This document shows, one piece after another, positions 47,459 to 56,430 of a stretch of DNA of 64,000 nucleotides (position 1 is its first letter; every line of letters starts with the position of its first letter). The stretch is from Demequina sp. NBRC 110056 (GTDB lineage Bacteria > Actinomycetota > Actinomycetes > Actinomycetales > Demequinaceae), in contig NZ_BBRM01000005.1 of the NCBI RefSeq assembly GCF_002090155.1, positions 1 to 64,000 on the forward strand. The letters are read 5' to 3'. The translations under genes were made by a program, and so were the position numbers. The notes below the pieces were generated by a model. That model worked only from the letters and a program-made list of their open reading frames with translations. It was not told the origin of the DNA and searched no databases.

Positions 47459-47665
47459 ATGGTCAATGCCGATCATCACCCGGAGCACGCGAGCCCCTTC
47501 TCGACGAACCTCCGGATGACGCCCCCTCGGATGCCCCACGGTCAGGCCACTGCGCGCCTGGGCCTGTGCCGCGGCACCACCGGCGCGACCCGTCGCGCCA
47601 CCTCATCGACGCGCGCCGATGACGGCGTGGCGCTGCGACCGCGAAGGGAGGCATCCACCTCCTGA
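47459..47665 (+). CDS. Possible leaderless small ORF (68 aa)
   Basis: An open frame begins exactly where transcription from the 47424-47452 promoter should start, so it could be translated from a leaderless mRNA, a common mode in actinobacteria. The product is basic and Thr/Arg/Pro-rich with no recognisable domain ('MVNADHHPEHASPFSTNLRM' at the N-terminus). It may equally be the noncoding 5' leader of the next gene. Confidence 0.25.
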   Translation: MVNADHHPEHASPFSTNLRMTPPRMPHGQATARLGLCRGTTGATRRATSSTRADDGVALRPRREASTS

Positions 47666-47793
47666 AGGGGCCCCGCCGCCCGTGATCCTGGACAGACACG
47701 CGGACGGCGGGACCTCAGCATCACCCCTCAGACGAGAGCGTCGACCCCCGGTGGAACGGTCCGCGACGCCTCATCACCGGAAGGAAATGCCAC

Positions 47794-50700
47794 ATGCAGT
47801 CTATCCGAGCGGGCGCCACGGGCGCCGCTGCCGCATTTGCGCTGATCGTCACTGGACTGGGGACGTCAGCGCAAGCGCACGACGGCATCGATCACGATGC
47901 CGAGCCAGGAGCCGCCGAAGCCCTGGACTGGACGAACTACGAGAAGGTCCTTCTCACCAAGGACACGGGCGAGCCCATCGGCCTGACGGTGATGCCGGAC
48001 GGTTCTGTGCTGCACACCGCTCGCAACGGCGACATCCGTCACACCGACCCGTCGACGGGCGTCACCGAGGTCGTCACCACGGTCGACGTGTACGCCAACT
48101 CCGAGGACGGCCTGCAGTCAATCGCGATCGCGCCCGACTTCGCCGAGTCGGGCTGGGTGTATCTGTACTACGCACCCCGCGTGATGGAAGGCGACGACTA
48201 CCCGGAGACCACCCCGAGTGGTTCCGCACCCAACTCCCTCCCCGCGGGCGAGGACGAGTCGTACTGGGACATCTGGAAGGGATACAACCAGCTCAGCCGC
48301 GCGCAATGGGACGAGTCATCCGGCTCGATCGACATGACCACCGAGCAGGTGCTGCTGACCGTCGAGGTCCAGCGCGGACAGTGCTGCCACGTCGGAGGTG
48401 ACATCGACTTCGACGGCGAGGGCAACGTCTACGTGTCGACGGGCGACAACACCCCCGCGGGCACGCCCGGCGCGAACGGCTTCGCCCCCAACAACAACGC
48501 CCCGGGCATGAACCCCGGCTTCGACGCTCGTCGCGGCGCCGGCAGCACCAACGACCTTCGCGGCGCGATCCTGCGGATCCACCCCGAGGACGACGGCTCG
48601 TACACGATCCCGGAGGGCAACCTCTTCGAGCCCGGCACGGACCTCACGCGTCCCGAGATCTTCGTCATGGGGCTGCGCAACCCGTTCCGCATGGAGGTCG
48701 ACGATGTCACCGGCGCGGTGAGCTGGGGAGACTACGGCCCCGACTCCGGCGTCGCGAGCGCCGAGCGCGGCCCGCTCGGCTACGTCGAGTGGCAGAGCAC
48801 GACCGCGCCGCTGAACGGCGGCTGGCCCTACTGCCACGGCCCGAACGCGAACTACAACGAGTGGGACTACGCGACCGCCACCCCGGGTGAGTGGTTCGAT
48901 TGCGAGGCGGGGGCCGAGAACAACTCGACCTGGAACACCGGCCTCGAGGTGCTGCCGGCGGCGACGGCGCCGCAGGTGTACTACGGCGACAACCCCGGAG
49001 ACCAGCCCTTCGACGAGTTCGTCACCTTCGACGCACAGGGCGGCCAGGGACCGATGGGCGGACCCACCTTCCACTTTGACCCGGACGGCCCCGCGTCACA
49101 GTGGCCCGAGTACTGGGACGGCAAGGCGTTCTTCTACGAGTTCTCGCAGGACTACATCGCCGCGCTCACCATCCCGGACCCCGACGGTCCCGTGACCCAC
49201 GTCGAGCAGGTGCTGCCCAATGAGGCCCTCACGGACAACGTGCAGGCGATCACCGACAGCCCCATCGACATGGAGTTCGGGCCCGACGGATCGCTGTACA
49301 TCCTCGACTACGGCAACGGCTTCTTCCGCCAGAACCCCGAGGCGGGCCTGTACCGGGTCGACTACGCGGCGGGCAACAAGAGCCCGACGGCGGTCATCTC
49401 CGCGGACCCGATCTCATCCTCGACGGCCCCGCTGTCGGTGACGCTCGACGGATCCAACTCCACCGACCCCGAGGGCGAGGAGCTCACCTACGAGTGGGAC
49501 ACCGACGGCGATGGCACGTTCGACGCCACTGGCGTGAGCGTGAACCCGACCTACGAGGACCTCGGCCAGTACACCGTGCGGCTGCGGGTCACTGACCCCG
49601 CGGGACGCACCGGACTCACGTCGACGCTCATCACCGTCGGCAACGTCGCGCCGACGCTCGTGGCCGATCTGCCGCTCGACGGCGGATTCTTCGCCTGGGG
49701 TGACGCGGTGCCGTACTCGTTCACCACCTCGGACCCCGAGGACGGTGCGGGCACCGTCTGCTCGAACCTGAGCTGGACGTTCGGCCTCGGCCACGACACC
49801 CACGCTCACCCAGAGGTCCTCGGCAGCGGCTGCTCCGGCGCATGGCTGACACCGGCCGACGCCCCCGAGCACGGCGCGACCGAGAAGCTCTACGGCGTGG
49901 TGGTCGCGACCTACACGGATCAGGGCAACGGTGACATCCCGCCGGCACAGGCCGAGGTGTCGCTGATCCTCAACCCGTTCGTGCAGGAGGCCGAGCACGC
50001 CGATGCCCTCTCCGGGGTCGAGGTCGTGGCCGACGACACCGCGGGTGCGTTGTCGAAGGTCACCAGCCTCGACGCCGGCGACCACCTGTCATGGGATCCC
50101 GTGAACTTCGCGGGGATCGACGGAGTGCTCGTGCGCGGCACGGGCTCCGGCACCATCGAGCTGCGGTGGGGCGGTGCGGACGCCGAGCCGTTCGCGACGG
50201 CGGACCTCGACTCGAGCTCCTGGAGCGAGGTGGCGGCTGACGTCGTCGCGTTCCCGGAGGGCACGGGCGAGCTGTTCGTCACGTCCTCCGGCGGCGTCGA
50301 CCTCGACACCCTCACGTTCGAGGGCCCAGGCGTCACCGACGTCACGGCGCCGACGGCGTCCATGGTTGCCGACCCGGCCGAGCCGACAGGCTCCAACGGG
50401 TGGTACACGGGACCCGTCACGCTGCAGATCCAGGCCGAGGACAACGGTGCGATCGCCAACGGCGAGGTCTCGTACGACGGTGGCGAGACGTGGACCAGCG
50501 TGCGGCACCCGTGGTTCGGCACCCTGCAGCCCGTGACTGTCGACGACGAGGGCGTCACCGAGGTGCAGTACCGCGCCACGGACTCGGGCGGCAACGTCTC
50601 CGAGGTCGGCTCGATCACGGTGAGCATCGACGGCACCGCGCCCGAGGTGTCCCTGTCTGGGGTGGCCGACGGCGACGTCGTGGGCTCCACGGCGACGCTC

Positions 50701-51114
50701 GACGTCGCGGTGGAGGCCACGGACGCCGTGTCGGGCGTGGCCTCGACGACCCTCACGCTCGATGGCGTGGAGATCGATCCGGGCGAGCTCGATGTGTCCA
50801 CGCTGGACCTGGGCGCACACGAGCTTATCGCGACGGCCACCGACGAGGCGGGCAACTCCGCCGACTCGGTCGTGACCTTCACGATCGAGCCCACCGCGGA
50901 CGACCTGGGAGCCCACGTCGAGCGCCTGCTCGCCGGGGACGACCTGCCGTCGAACGAGGCGGCGCAGCTGAGCGCCTTCCTCGATCAGGCTCTGCGTCAC
51001 CTCGACGCGGGCCGTGACGCTCAGGCGTTCAAGGCTCTCGAGCGACTGGCGAATACCAGTGACGACGAGCTCCTGACGCGCGACATCGCGGCGATCATCG
51101 CATCGCTGCAGTGA
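47794..51114 (+). CDS. Secreted multidomain PQQ-type sugar dehydrogenase (GSDH) with PKD, CBM6-like and FIMAH-like domains
   Basis: Exported protein of 1106 aa. Signal peptide about 1-28 ('GLGTSAQAHD'). Glucose/sorbosone-dehydrogenase beta-propeller about 40-525 ('VLLTVEVQRGQCCHVGGDID', 'IFVMGLRNPFRMEVDD'). PKD domain about 530-617 ('DPEGEELTYEWDTDGDGTFD'). A beta domain at about 618-725 precedes a CBM6-like module, about 730-845. Two Ig-like/OmpL47-type repeats about 850-1035. Helical FIMAH-like C-terminus about 1037-1106 ('AQLSAFLDQALRHLDAGRDA'). It probably oxidises sugars outside the cell while attached to polysaccharide. The cofactor is inferred from the family. Followed by a secreted isomerase gene. 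Confidence 0.88.
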   Translation: MQSIRAGATGAAAAFALIVTGLGTSAQAHDGIDHDAEPGAAEALDWTNYEKVLLTKDTGEPIGLTVMPDGSVLHTARNGDIRHTDPSTGVTEVVTTVDVYANSEDGLQSIAIAPDFAESGWVYLYYAPRVMEGDDYPETTPSGSAPNSLPAGEDESYWDIWKGYNQLSRAQWDESSGSIDMTTEQVLLTVEVQRGQCCHVGGDIDFDGEGNVYVSTGDNTPAGTPGANGFAPNNNAPGMNPGFDARRGAGSTNDLRGAILRIHPEDDGSYTIPEGNLFEPGTDLTRPEIFVMGLRNPFRMEVDDVTGAVSWGDYGPDSGVASAERGPLGYVEWQSTTAPLNGGWPYCHGPNANYNEWDYATATPGEWFDCEAGAENNSTWNTGLEVLPAATAPQVYYGDNPGDQPFDEFVTFDAQGGQGPMGGPTFHFDPDGPASQWPEYWDGKAFFYEFSQDYIAALTIPDPDGPVTHVEQVLPNEALTDNVQAITDSPIDMEFGPDGSLYILDYGNGFFRQNPEAGLYRVDYAAGNKSPTAVISADPISSSTAPLSVTLDGSNSTDPEGEELTYEWDTDGDGTFDATGVSVNPTYEDLGQYTVRLRVTDPAGRTGLTSTLITVGNVAPTLVADLPLDGGFFAWGDAVPYSFTTSDPEDGAGTVCSNLSWTFGLGHDTHAHPEVLGSGCSGAWLTPADAPEHGATEKLYGVVVATYTDQGNGDIPPAQAEVSLILNPFVQEAEHADALSGVEVVADDTAGALSKVTSLDAGDHLSWDPVNFAGIDGVLVRGTGSGTIELRWGGADAEPFATADLDSSSWSEVAADVVAFPEGTGELFVTSSGGVDLDTLTFEGPGVTDVTAPTASMVADPAEPTGSNGWYTGPVTLQIQAEDNGAIANGEVSYDGGETWTSVRHPWFGTLQPVTVDDEGVTEVQYRATDSGGNVSEVGSITVSIDGTAPEVSLSGVADGDVVGSTATLDVAVEATDAVSGVASTTLTLDGVEIDPGELDVSTLDLGAHELIATATDEAGNSADSVVTFTIEPTADDLGAHVERLLAGDDLPSNEAAQLSAFLDQALRHLDAGRDAQAFKALERLANTSDDELLTRDIAAIIASLQ

Positions 51115-51225
51115 ACCGTGGGGCGGGGCGCCTCCCCTGGCGTCCCGCCCCGCACCGCCGTTCCCGGCTCGCGGGACGGCTCCCCCACCACGGCGGCGAC
51201 GGCGCTGCCGAGAAGGAGAAGCACC

Positions 51226-52167
51226 ATGAACACCACGCATTCCCTCAAGCGCAGGACCGTCGCGGCACTCGCGACCGCGGCGGCCGTCGCGGGCGGCGCT
51301 CTCGCGCTGAGCGCCCCGGCGACGGCGGGACCGAGCGAGAAGGCGAACGAGCGGGCCCACGAGGCCACGCAGTGCGCCGGCCGCTCGGTTCCGGCCAGCA
51401 AGATCTCGTTCCAGTTGTACAGCTACTTCGGCTGGCAGCGCGAGATCGGCATCGACGCTCTTCTTGACGAGCTCCAGGAGATCGGCATCAAGAACGTGGA
51501 GCCCTTCGGCGCCTCCTACGAGGGCTACTCGCACGCAGAGTTCCGCGATGTGCTGAAGGAGCACGGAATGAAGGCCCCGTCATCGCATGGCAGCACCAAC
51601 GAGGCGTCCTTCGCGACCACGCTCGCGAATGCGAAGGACCTGGGCCAGAAGTACGTGGGTTCGGGAGGCTTCGCATCTCCGGGCATCGGCTCCTACGAGA
51701 ACGTGCTCGCGACGGCCGAGACCATGAACCGCCTCGGCGAGCAGTCGGTCAAGAACGGCACCGGCAAGCTCTTCGGACACAACCACGCCTCCGAGTTCAC
51801 GACCCAGTACGAGGACCCGGCCACGGGTGAGATGAAGTCGGCGTGGCAGATCCTCGTCGAGAACACCGACCCGCGATACGTCGCCTTCCAGCTCGACGTG
51901 TTCTGGGCCGTGAGCGGCGGGGTCGACCCGGTCCAGCTGCTCAACGCCTACGGCGACCGCATCGAGCTGCTCCACATCAAGGATGGCGTCGCACCCTACG
52001 GGTTCGGCGACATCACCGACGTGGGCGAGGGCGACATCGACTGGGCGCCCATCCTCGACGCCGCTCAGGGCAAGGTGAAGCTCTACGTGCTCGAGCGCGA
52101 CGGCGCCCCGGCGACCGCCGAATTCGCTCGGGACAGCTTCGAGTTCCTCACCTGCTACACCTACTGA
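51226..52167 (+). CDS. Secreted TIM-barrel sugar isomerase/epimerase-like protein
   Basis: 313 aa with an export signal at about 1-35 ('AVAGGALALSAPATAGPSEK'), unusual for this normally cytoplasmic AP-endonuclease-2/sugar-isomerase superfamily. 'ISFQLYSYFGWQREIGIDAL', 'VEPFGASYEGYS', 'KLFGHNHASEF', 'VAFQLDVFWAVSGG' and 'IELLHIKDG' place the acidic and His metal ligands at strand ends. ATG 51226 follows AAGGAG. Paired with the dehydrogenase, it may act on oxidised (3-keto) sugars, but this is inference. Confidence 0.83.
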   Translation: MNTTHSLKRRTVAALATAAAVAGGALALSAPATAGPSEKANERAHEATQCAGRSVPASKISFQLYSYFGWQREIGIDALLDELQEIGIKNVEPFGASYEGYSHAEFRDVLKEHGMKAPSSHGSTNEASFATTLANAKDLGQKYVGSGGFASPGIGSYENVLATAETMNRLGEQSVKNGTGKLFGHNHASEFTTQYEDPATGEMKSAWQILVENTDPRYVAFQLDVFWAVSGGVDPVQLLNAYGDRIELLHIKDGVAPYGFGDITDVGEGDIDWAPILDAAQGKVKLYVLERDGAPATAEFARDSFEFLTCYTY

Positions 52168-52182
52168 TCGCTCAGCGATGCG

Positions 52183-52214
52183 CGCACGCCTCGGCCTTCG
52201 GGCCGGGGCGTGCG
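52183..52214. terminator. Terminator with TTCG tetraloop
   Basis: A 14-bp stem (52183-52196 with 52201-52214, one G-T pair) is closed by a TTCG loop. It lies between the convergent isomerase and ddl genes and can terminate both. Confidence 0.85.
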
Positions 52215-52219
52215 TGCGT

Positions 52220-53311
52220 CTACCGCAGCCCGGTGCCGCGCGCGAGCGCGCCCTCGAGCAGCGTCTGCACGAGCTCGGGGTAGCTCACGCCCGCGGCGGC
52301 CCACATCCGCGGGTACATGCTCGTCGACGTGAAGCCTGGCATGGTGTTGATCTCGTTGACGGTGACGGTCCCGTCCTCGCCGACGAAGACGTCGACGCGC
52401 GCGAGCGACTCGGCTCCCACGGCCTGGAACGCGCGCACGGCGATGTCCGCGACCTGGGCGGCGACGTCGTCGGGCAGCTCGGTCGGGCACCGCAGGTCGA
52501 CGGCCGCCTCGTCGAGGTACTTCGCCTCGAAGTCGTAGAACTCGTGGTCGCCGCCGGTGACGATCTCCCCCGCCGGCGAGGCGGCGAGCCCCTCCGGGGT
52601 CGCGAGCACGGCCGTCTCGATCTCGCGGCCCACGACGCCGCGCTCGATGAGCACCTTGGGGTCGTGCTTGACGGCCGCGGCGATCGCCGCGTCGAGCGTG
52701 GCGAGGTCGCTGACCTTCGAGATCCCCATGCTCGAGCCCGCGCGAGCGGGCTTGACGAACACCGGGAGGCCGAGCGCCTCGATCTCGGCCCACCGCGCAT
52801 CGGCGCTCTCCCCCGGGCCGAGGACCACGTCGGGCGTGACGGGGAGGCCTGCGCCGCGCAGGGCAGTCTTCATGTACTGCTTGTCCATGCCGATCGCGGA
52901 GGCGAGGACGCCTGCGCCGACGTAACGCACGTCGACGAGCTCGAGCGCTCCTTGGATGGTGCCGTCCTCGCCGAACGGGCCGTGCAGCAGGGGGAACACC
53001 ACGTCGACGTCGGCGAGAGCGGTCGTCGAACCGTCGGCCTCGAGCACCCGCCAGGTGCGCTCGGCGGCGTCGCGCGGCGGCAGCACCGTGCGCTCGCCGT
53101 GGGGCACCCGCGGCAGCTCACCGTCGCGCAGGAGCCACTCGGACGCGTCGCTCGACGCGGGCACCCAGCGGCCCTCGTCGGTGATCCCGACGGCCACCAC
53201 GTCCCAGCGATCACGGTCGATGGCGCCCAGCACGCCGCCCGCGGTGGCGCACGAGACCCCGTGCTCCGACGAGCGGCCGCCGAACAGCACGGCGACGGTG
53301 GGGCGACTCAC
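52220..53311 (-). CDS. ddl: D-alanine--D-alanine ligase
   Basis: Makes the D-Ala-D-Ala dipeptide of peptidoglycan, 363 aa. 'VLFGGRSSEHGVSCATAGGV' at the N-terminus, 'LHGPFGEDGTIQGALEL', 'VKPARAGSSMGISKV' and 'VTVNEINTMPGFTSTSMYP' are ATP-grasp/Ddl signatures. The GTG start at 53311 is preferred because the family begins here and GAGGTG precedes it. Downstream of gpsA by 17 bp. Confidence 0.96.
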   Translation of the reverse strand: MSRPTVAVLFGGRSSEHGVSCATAGGVLGAIDRDRWDVVAVGITDEGRWVPASSDASEWLLRDGELPRVPHGERTVLPPRDAAERTWRVLEADGSTTALADVDVVFPLLHGPFGEDGTIQGALELVDVRYVGAGVLASAIGMDKQYMKTALRGAGLPVTPDVVLGPGESADARWAEIEALGLPVFVKPARAGSSMGISKVSDLATLDAAIAAAVKHDPKVLIERGVVGREIETAVLATPEGLAASPAGEIVTGGDHEFYDFEAKYLDEAAVDLRCPTELPDDVAAQVADIAVRAFQAVGAESLARVDVFVGEDGTVTVNEINTMPGFTSTSMYPRMWAAAGVSYPELVQTLLEGALARGTGLR

Positions 53312-53312
53312 G

Positions 53313-53340
53313 CAGGACACCTCGCCATTCAGGACACCTC
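53313..53340 (-). repeat. 11-bp direct repeat at the gpsA-ddl junction
   Basis: GAGGTGTCCTG (minus strand) occurs twice, at 53330-53340 and 53313-53323. The first copy encodes the last codons and stop of gpsA. The second supplies the ribosome site of ddl. It looks like a small duplication. Confidence 0.7.
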
Positions 53341-54330
53341 GGCCTTGCGCGGCCGCGACAGCAGTCGGCTGAGCACCTCGCCGATGGGCAGCTCGTGGTG
53401 CAGCGTGTCCACGACGGCGTCGCAGATGGGCACGTCGACGCCGTGCTCGCGCGCGAGCTCCTGGATCGACAGCGACGTCTGCACGCCCTCGGCGGTGCCA
53501 CCGGTCTGCGAGATCGCATCCGCGAGGGACGAGCCCCGTCCGATGTGCGCGCCGAGCGTGTGGTTGCGCGACAGCGGCGAGGCGCACGTCGCGATGAGGT
53601 CGCCCATGCCGGCGAGTCCCGAGAAGGTGTCCGGGTGCGCCCCGACCGCGACGCCCAGTCGGGTGATCTCGGCCAGGCCGCGGGTGATGACCGTCGCGGT
53701 GGTGTTGTGGCCGAAGCCCATGCCGTCCGTGATCCCGACGCCGACGGCGATGACGTTCTTGAACGCCCCGCACAGCTCGACGCCGACGACGTCGGGGTTC
53801 GTGTAGGGACGGAAGTAGGCCGATGCGGTGGCGGCGGCCACCATCTCCGCCGCGTGGGTGTCCGTACCGGCGACGACGGTCGCGGTGGGCTGCTTCACGG
53901 CGATCTCTCGCGCCAGGTTGGGGCCCGACACGACGAGCGTGCGCTCGGCCGGAAGGCCCCAGACCTCGCGCAGGACGTCGCTCATGCGCGCGTGGGTGCC
54001 GACCTCGATGCCCTTCATCAGCGACGCGACCACGGCGTCGGACGGCACGGCGTCGGCGTACTCCCCGATGATCCCGCGCACCTTCTGCGCCGGCAGCGCG
54101 ACGGCGACGATGTCGGCGCCCGCAAGCGCCTCGCGCGCATCGGTGGTCGCGACGATCCCCTCGGGCAGGTCCATGCCGGGCAGGAACCGCTCGTTGCGTC
54201 GCTCGGCGTTGATCTGCTCGGCGGCCACCGCATCGCGGCCCCACAGGGTCACGTCGGTGCCAGCGTCGCGCAGGACCGCCGCGAACGTGGTGCCCCAGGC
54301 GCCCGATCCGAGCACTGCAGCGCGGGTCAT
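53329..54330 (-). CDS. gpsA: Glycerol-3-phosphate dehydrogenase (NAD(P)+)
   Basis: Makes sn-glycerol-3-phosphate for phospholipids, 333 aa. Cofactor motif 'VLGSGAWGTTFAAVL', then 'SLMKGIEVGTHARMS', 'VVSGPNLAREIA', 'ELCGAFKNVIAVGVGI' with the catalytic Lys, and 'GLAGMGDLIATC'. The ATG overlaps the plsC stop by 4 bp. Confidence 0.96.
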   Translation of the reverse strand: MTRAAVLGSGAWGTTFAAVLRDAGTDVTLWGRDAVAAEQINAERRNERFLPGMDLPEGIVATTDAREALAGADIVAVALPAQKVRGIIGEYADAVPSDAVVASLMKGIEVGTHARMSDVLREVWGLPAERTLVVSGPNLAREIAVKQPTATVVAGTDTHAAEMVAAATASAYFRPYTNPDVVGVELCGAFKNVIAVGVGITDGMGFGHNTTATVITRGLAEITRLGVAVGAHPDTFSGLAGMGDLIATCASPLSRNHTLGAHIGRGSSLADAISQTGGTAEGVQTSLSIQELAREHGVDVPICDAVVDTLHHELPIGEVLSRLLSRPRKAEVS

Positions 54331-55040
54331 CGGCCGCCTCCATCTCGTCGCATGTCCCAGGGCGTCTCCGGAGCGGACTCGCCGCGGATCTCCTCGAGCA
54401 TGCCTGTCAGCGTAGCCATGATGCGATCGGTCGCGCCGCGCATGACGTCGATGTCGAGCGCACGCCCGCGGTACTCGTCGAGGTCGATGGCGGGACCGGC
54501 CTTCACGATGACCTTCTTGCGCGGGAACAGGTCCACCTTCTTCGAGTACGGCGCGAGCAGCTGCTGCGCGCCCCACTGAGCGATGGGGATCACGGGGACG
54601 TCGTGCTCGAGCGCCATGCGCGCCGCGCCGGTGCGAGCGAGCATGGGCCACTGGTCCGGATCCCGCGTGAGCGTGCCTTCGGGGAACACGGCGATGGAGT
54701 CGCCCCGTCCGAGCAGGGTCACCGCTGCGTCGACGGCATCCTTGGCCTTGGCACTGCCGCGGTGCACCGGCACCTGGTCGAGCCCCTTGAGCGCCTTGCC
54801 TGCGACGGGGATGTCGAACAGCGACGCCTTCGCCAGGAAGTGCGGAGCGTAGCCGTGGTCGTAGAGGAAGTGCGCGAGCGTGAACGGGTCCGCGTACGTC
54901 ACGTGGTTGGACACGGCGATGAAGCCGCGGTCGGTCGGCAGGTGCTCGCCGCCGGACCACTCACGCGTGGTGGTCGCGAGCAGCGCGGGCTTGACGAGGA
55001 CCGCGGCGGCGCGGAAGCCTGCGGGGATCTTGGGGGCCAT
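54327..55040 (-). CDS. plsC: 1-acyl-sn-glycerol-3-phosphate acyltransferase
   Basis: Lysophosphatidate acyltransferase of membrane lipid synthesis, 237 aa. Catalytic HX4D motif in 'VSNHVTYADPFTLA' and substrate motif 'VFPEGTLTRD'. Start ATG 55040, 4 bp after murA. Part of murA-plsC-gpsA-ddl. Confidence 0.93.
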   Translation of the reverse strand: MAPKIPAGFRAAAVLVKPALLATTTREWSGGEHLPTDRGFIAVSNHVTYADPFTLAHFLYDHGYAPHFLAKASLFDIPVAGKALKGLDQVPVHRGSAKAKDAVDAAVTLLGRGDSIAVFPEGTLTRDPDQWPMLARTGAARMALEHDVPVIPIAQWGAQQLLAPYSKKVDLFPRKKVIVKAGPAIDLDEYRGRALDIDVMRGATDRIMATLTGMLEEIRGESAPETPWDMRRDGGGR

Positions 55041-55044
55041 GGGC

Positions 55045-56355
55045 CTACTCGACCGAGGCGCCGAGCGCCGCCAGCTTGCCGCGGAAGTTCTCGTAGCCGC
55101 GGTCGATGATCCCGATGCCGGACACGGTCGACGTGCCCTCAGCGGCGAGCGCCGCGATGAGGTGGGAGAAGCCGCCGCGCAGGTCGGGCACCTCGATGTC
55201 CGCCGCCTTGAGCGGCGTCGGACCCGAGATCACGGCCGAGTGCAGGAAGTTGCGCTGGCCGAACCGGCACTGCTTGTCACCCAGGCACTCGCGGTACAGC
55301 TGGACGTGCGCGCCCATCGCGATGAGCGCCTCGGTGAACCCGAAGCGGTTCTCGTACACCGTCTCGTGGACGATGCTGAGGCCCTTGGCCTGCGTGAGCG
55401 CCACGACGAGCGGCTGCTGCCAGTCGGTCATGAACGCGGGGTGCACGTCCGTCTGCAGCGCCAGCGAGTTGAGGTCGCCGCCGGGGTGCCAGAACCGGAT
55501 TCCCTCGGGGGTCACCTCGAACTCGCCGCCGACCTTGCGGAAGACGTTGAGGAACATGCCCATCGTGCGCTGCTGCGCGCCATGGACGAGGATGTCGCCG
55601 CCGGTGGCGAGGGCAGCGCTGGCCCACGAGCCCACCTCGATGCGGTCGCCGAGCGACGTGTGGTCGTAGCCGTGGAGGCGGTCGACGCCCTCGATGGTGA
55701 TCGACCGGTCGGTGTCGACCGAGATGATCGCGCCCATCTTCTGCAGGGTGTCGATGAGGTCCTTGATCTCGGGCTCGACCGCGGCGTTGTCGAGCCGCGT
55801 GATGCCCTCGGCCAGCACGGCGGTGAGCAGCAGCTGCTCGGTCGCTCCCACCGACGGGTAGTCGAGGGTGTGCTTGATGCCGTGCAGCCCATTCGGTGCG
55901 GTGAGGTGCAGGCCGTCCCCGGCCTGCTGCACCTGCGCGCCGAACTTCGTGAGGATCTCGAGGTGGAAGTCGATGGGGCGGTCGCCGATGCGGCACCCGC
56001 CGAGGTCGGGGATCACCGCGACGCCGAGGCGGTGCAGCAGAGGCCCGCACAGCAGGATCGGGATGCGGCTCGAGCCCGCGTGGGTCGCGATGTGCAGCGC
56101 GTCCGCGGGCTGGAGGCTCGAGGTGTCGGCGTGCAGCACGCCGGTCTCGACGTCGTAGTCGACGCCGGCTCCGTGCAGGCGCAGGAGCTCGGACACGACC
56201 TTCACGTCGCGGATGTCAGGCACGTTGCGCAGCGTCGACGGCGTCGATCCCAGCAGCGCCGCGACCATCGCCTTGGAGACGAAGTTCTTGGCGCCGCGAA
56301 CGGAGATCTCGCCGCGTAGGGGCACGCCGCCGTGCACGCGGATCGAGTCAGTCAT
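55045..56355 (-). CDS. murA: UDP-N-acetylglucosamine 1-carboxyvinyltransferase
   Basis: First committed step of peptidoglycan synthesis, 436 aa. 'VRGAKNFVSKAMVAALLGS' carries the Lys-Asn pair, and Cys121 in 'DLGGCRIGDRPIDFH' matches the fosfomycin-reactive Cys. That motif normally reads GGCxIGxRP, so the active site is intact. Start ATG 56355; ATGs at 56364 and 56367 are alternatives. Divergent from the PfkB gene. Confidence 0.95.
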   Translation of the reverse strand: MTDSIRVHGGVPLRGEISVRGAKNFVSKAMVAALLGSTPSTLRNVPDIRDVKVVSELLRLHGAGVDYDVETGVLHADTSSLQPADALHIATHAGSSRIPILLCGPLLHRLGVAVIPDLGGCRIGDRPIDFHLEILTKFGAQVQQAGDGLHLTAPNGLHGIKHTLDYPSVGATEQLLLTAVLAEGITRLDNAAVEPEIKDLIDTLQKMGAIISVDTDRSITIEGVDRLHGYDHTSLGDRIEVGSWASAALATGGDILVHGAQQRTMGMFLNVFRKVGGEFEVTPEGIRFWHPGGDLNSLALQTDVHPAFMTDWQQPLVVALTQAKGLSIVHETVYENRFGFTEALIAMGAHVQLYRECLGDKQCRFGQRNFLHSAVISGPTPLKAADIEVPDLRGGFSHLIAALAAEGTSTVSGIGIIDRGYENFRGKLAALGASVE

Positions 56356-56430
56356 GGGCTCCATCATCCCTCATTCCGAGCCGGACACCCGCATCGGCGC
56401 GTGCGCACGCCCGCGTGCGAGGATGACCCC

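Larger units (their letters stand above)
47264..47793. other. 530-bp intergenic region with promoter and long leader
   Basis: Between the DUF3515 gene and the secreted dehydrogenase. 47264-47400 shows nothing beyond GC-rich filler. The promoter is at 47424-47452. The remaining approximately 335 nt would be an unusually long leader, with only the 68-codon frame and a GGAAGGA ribosome site before 47794. Confidence 0.6.
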
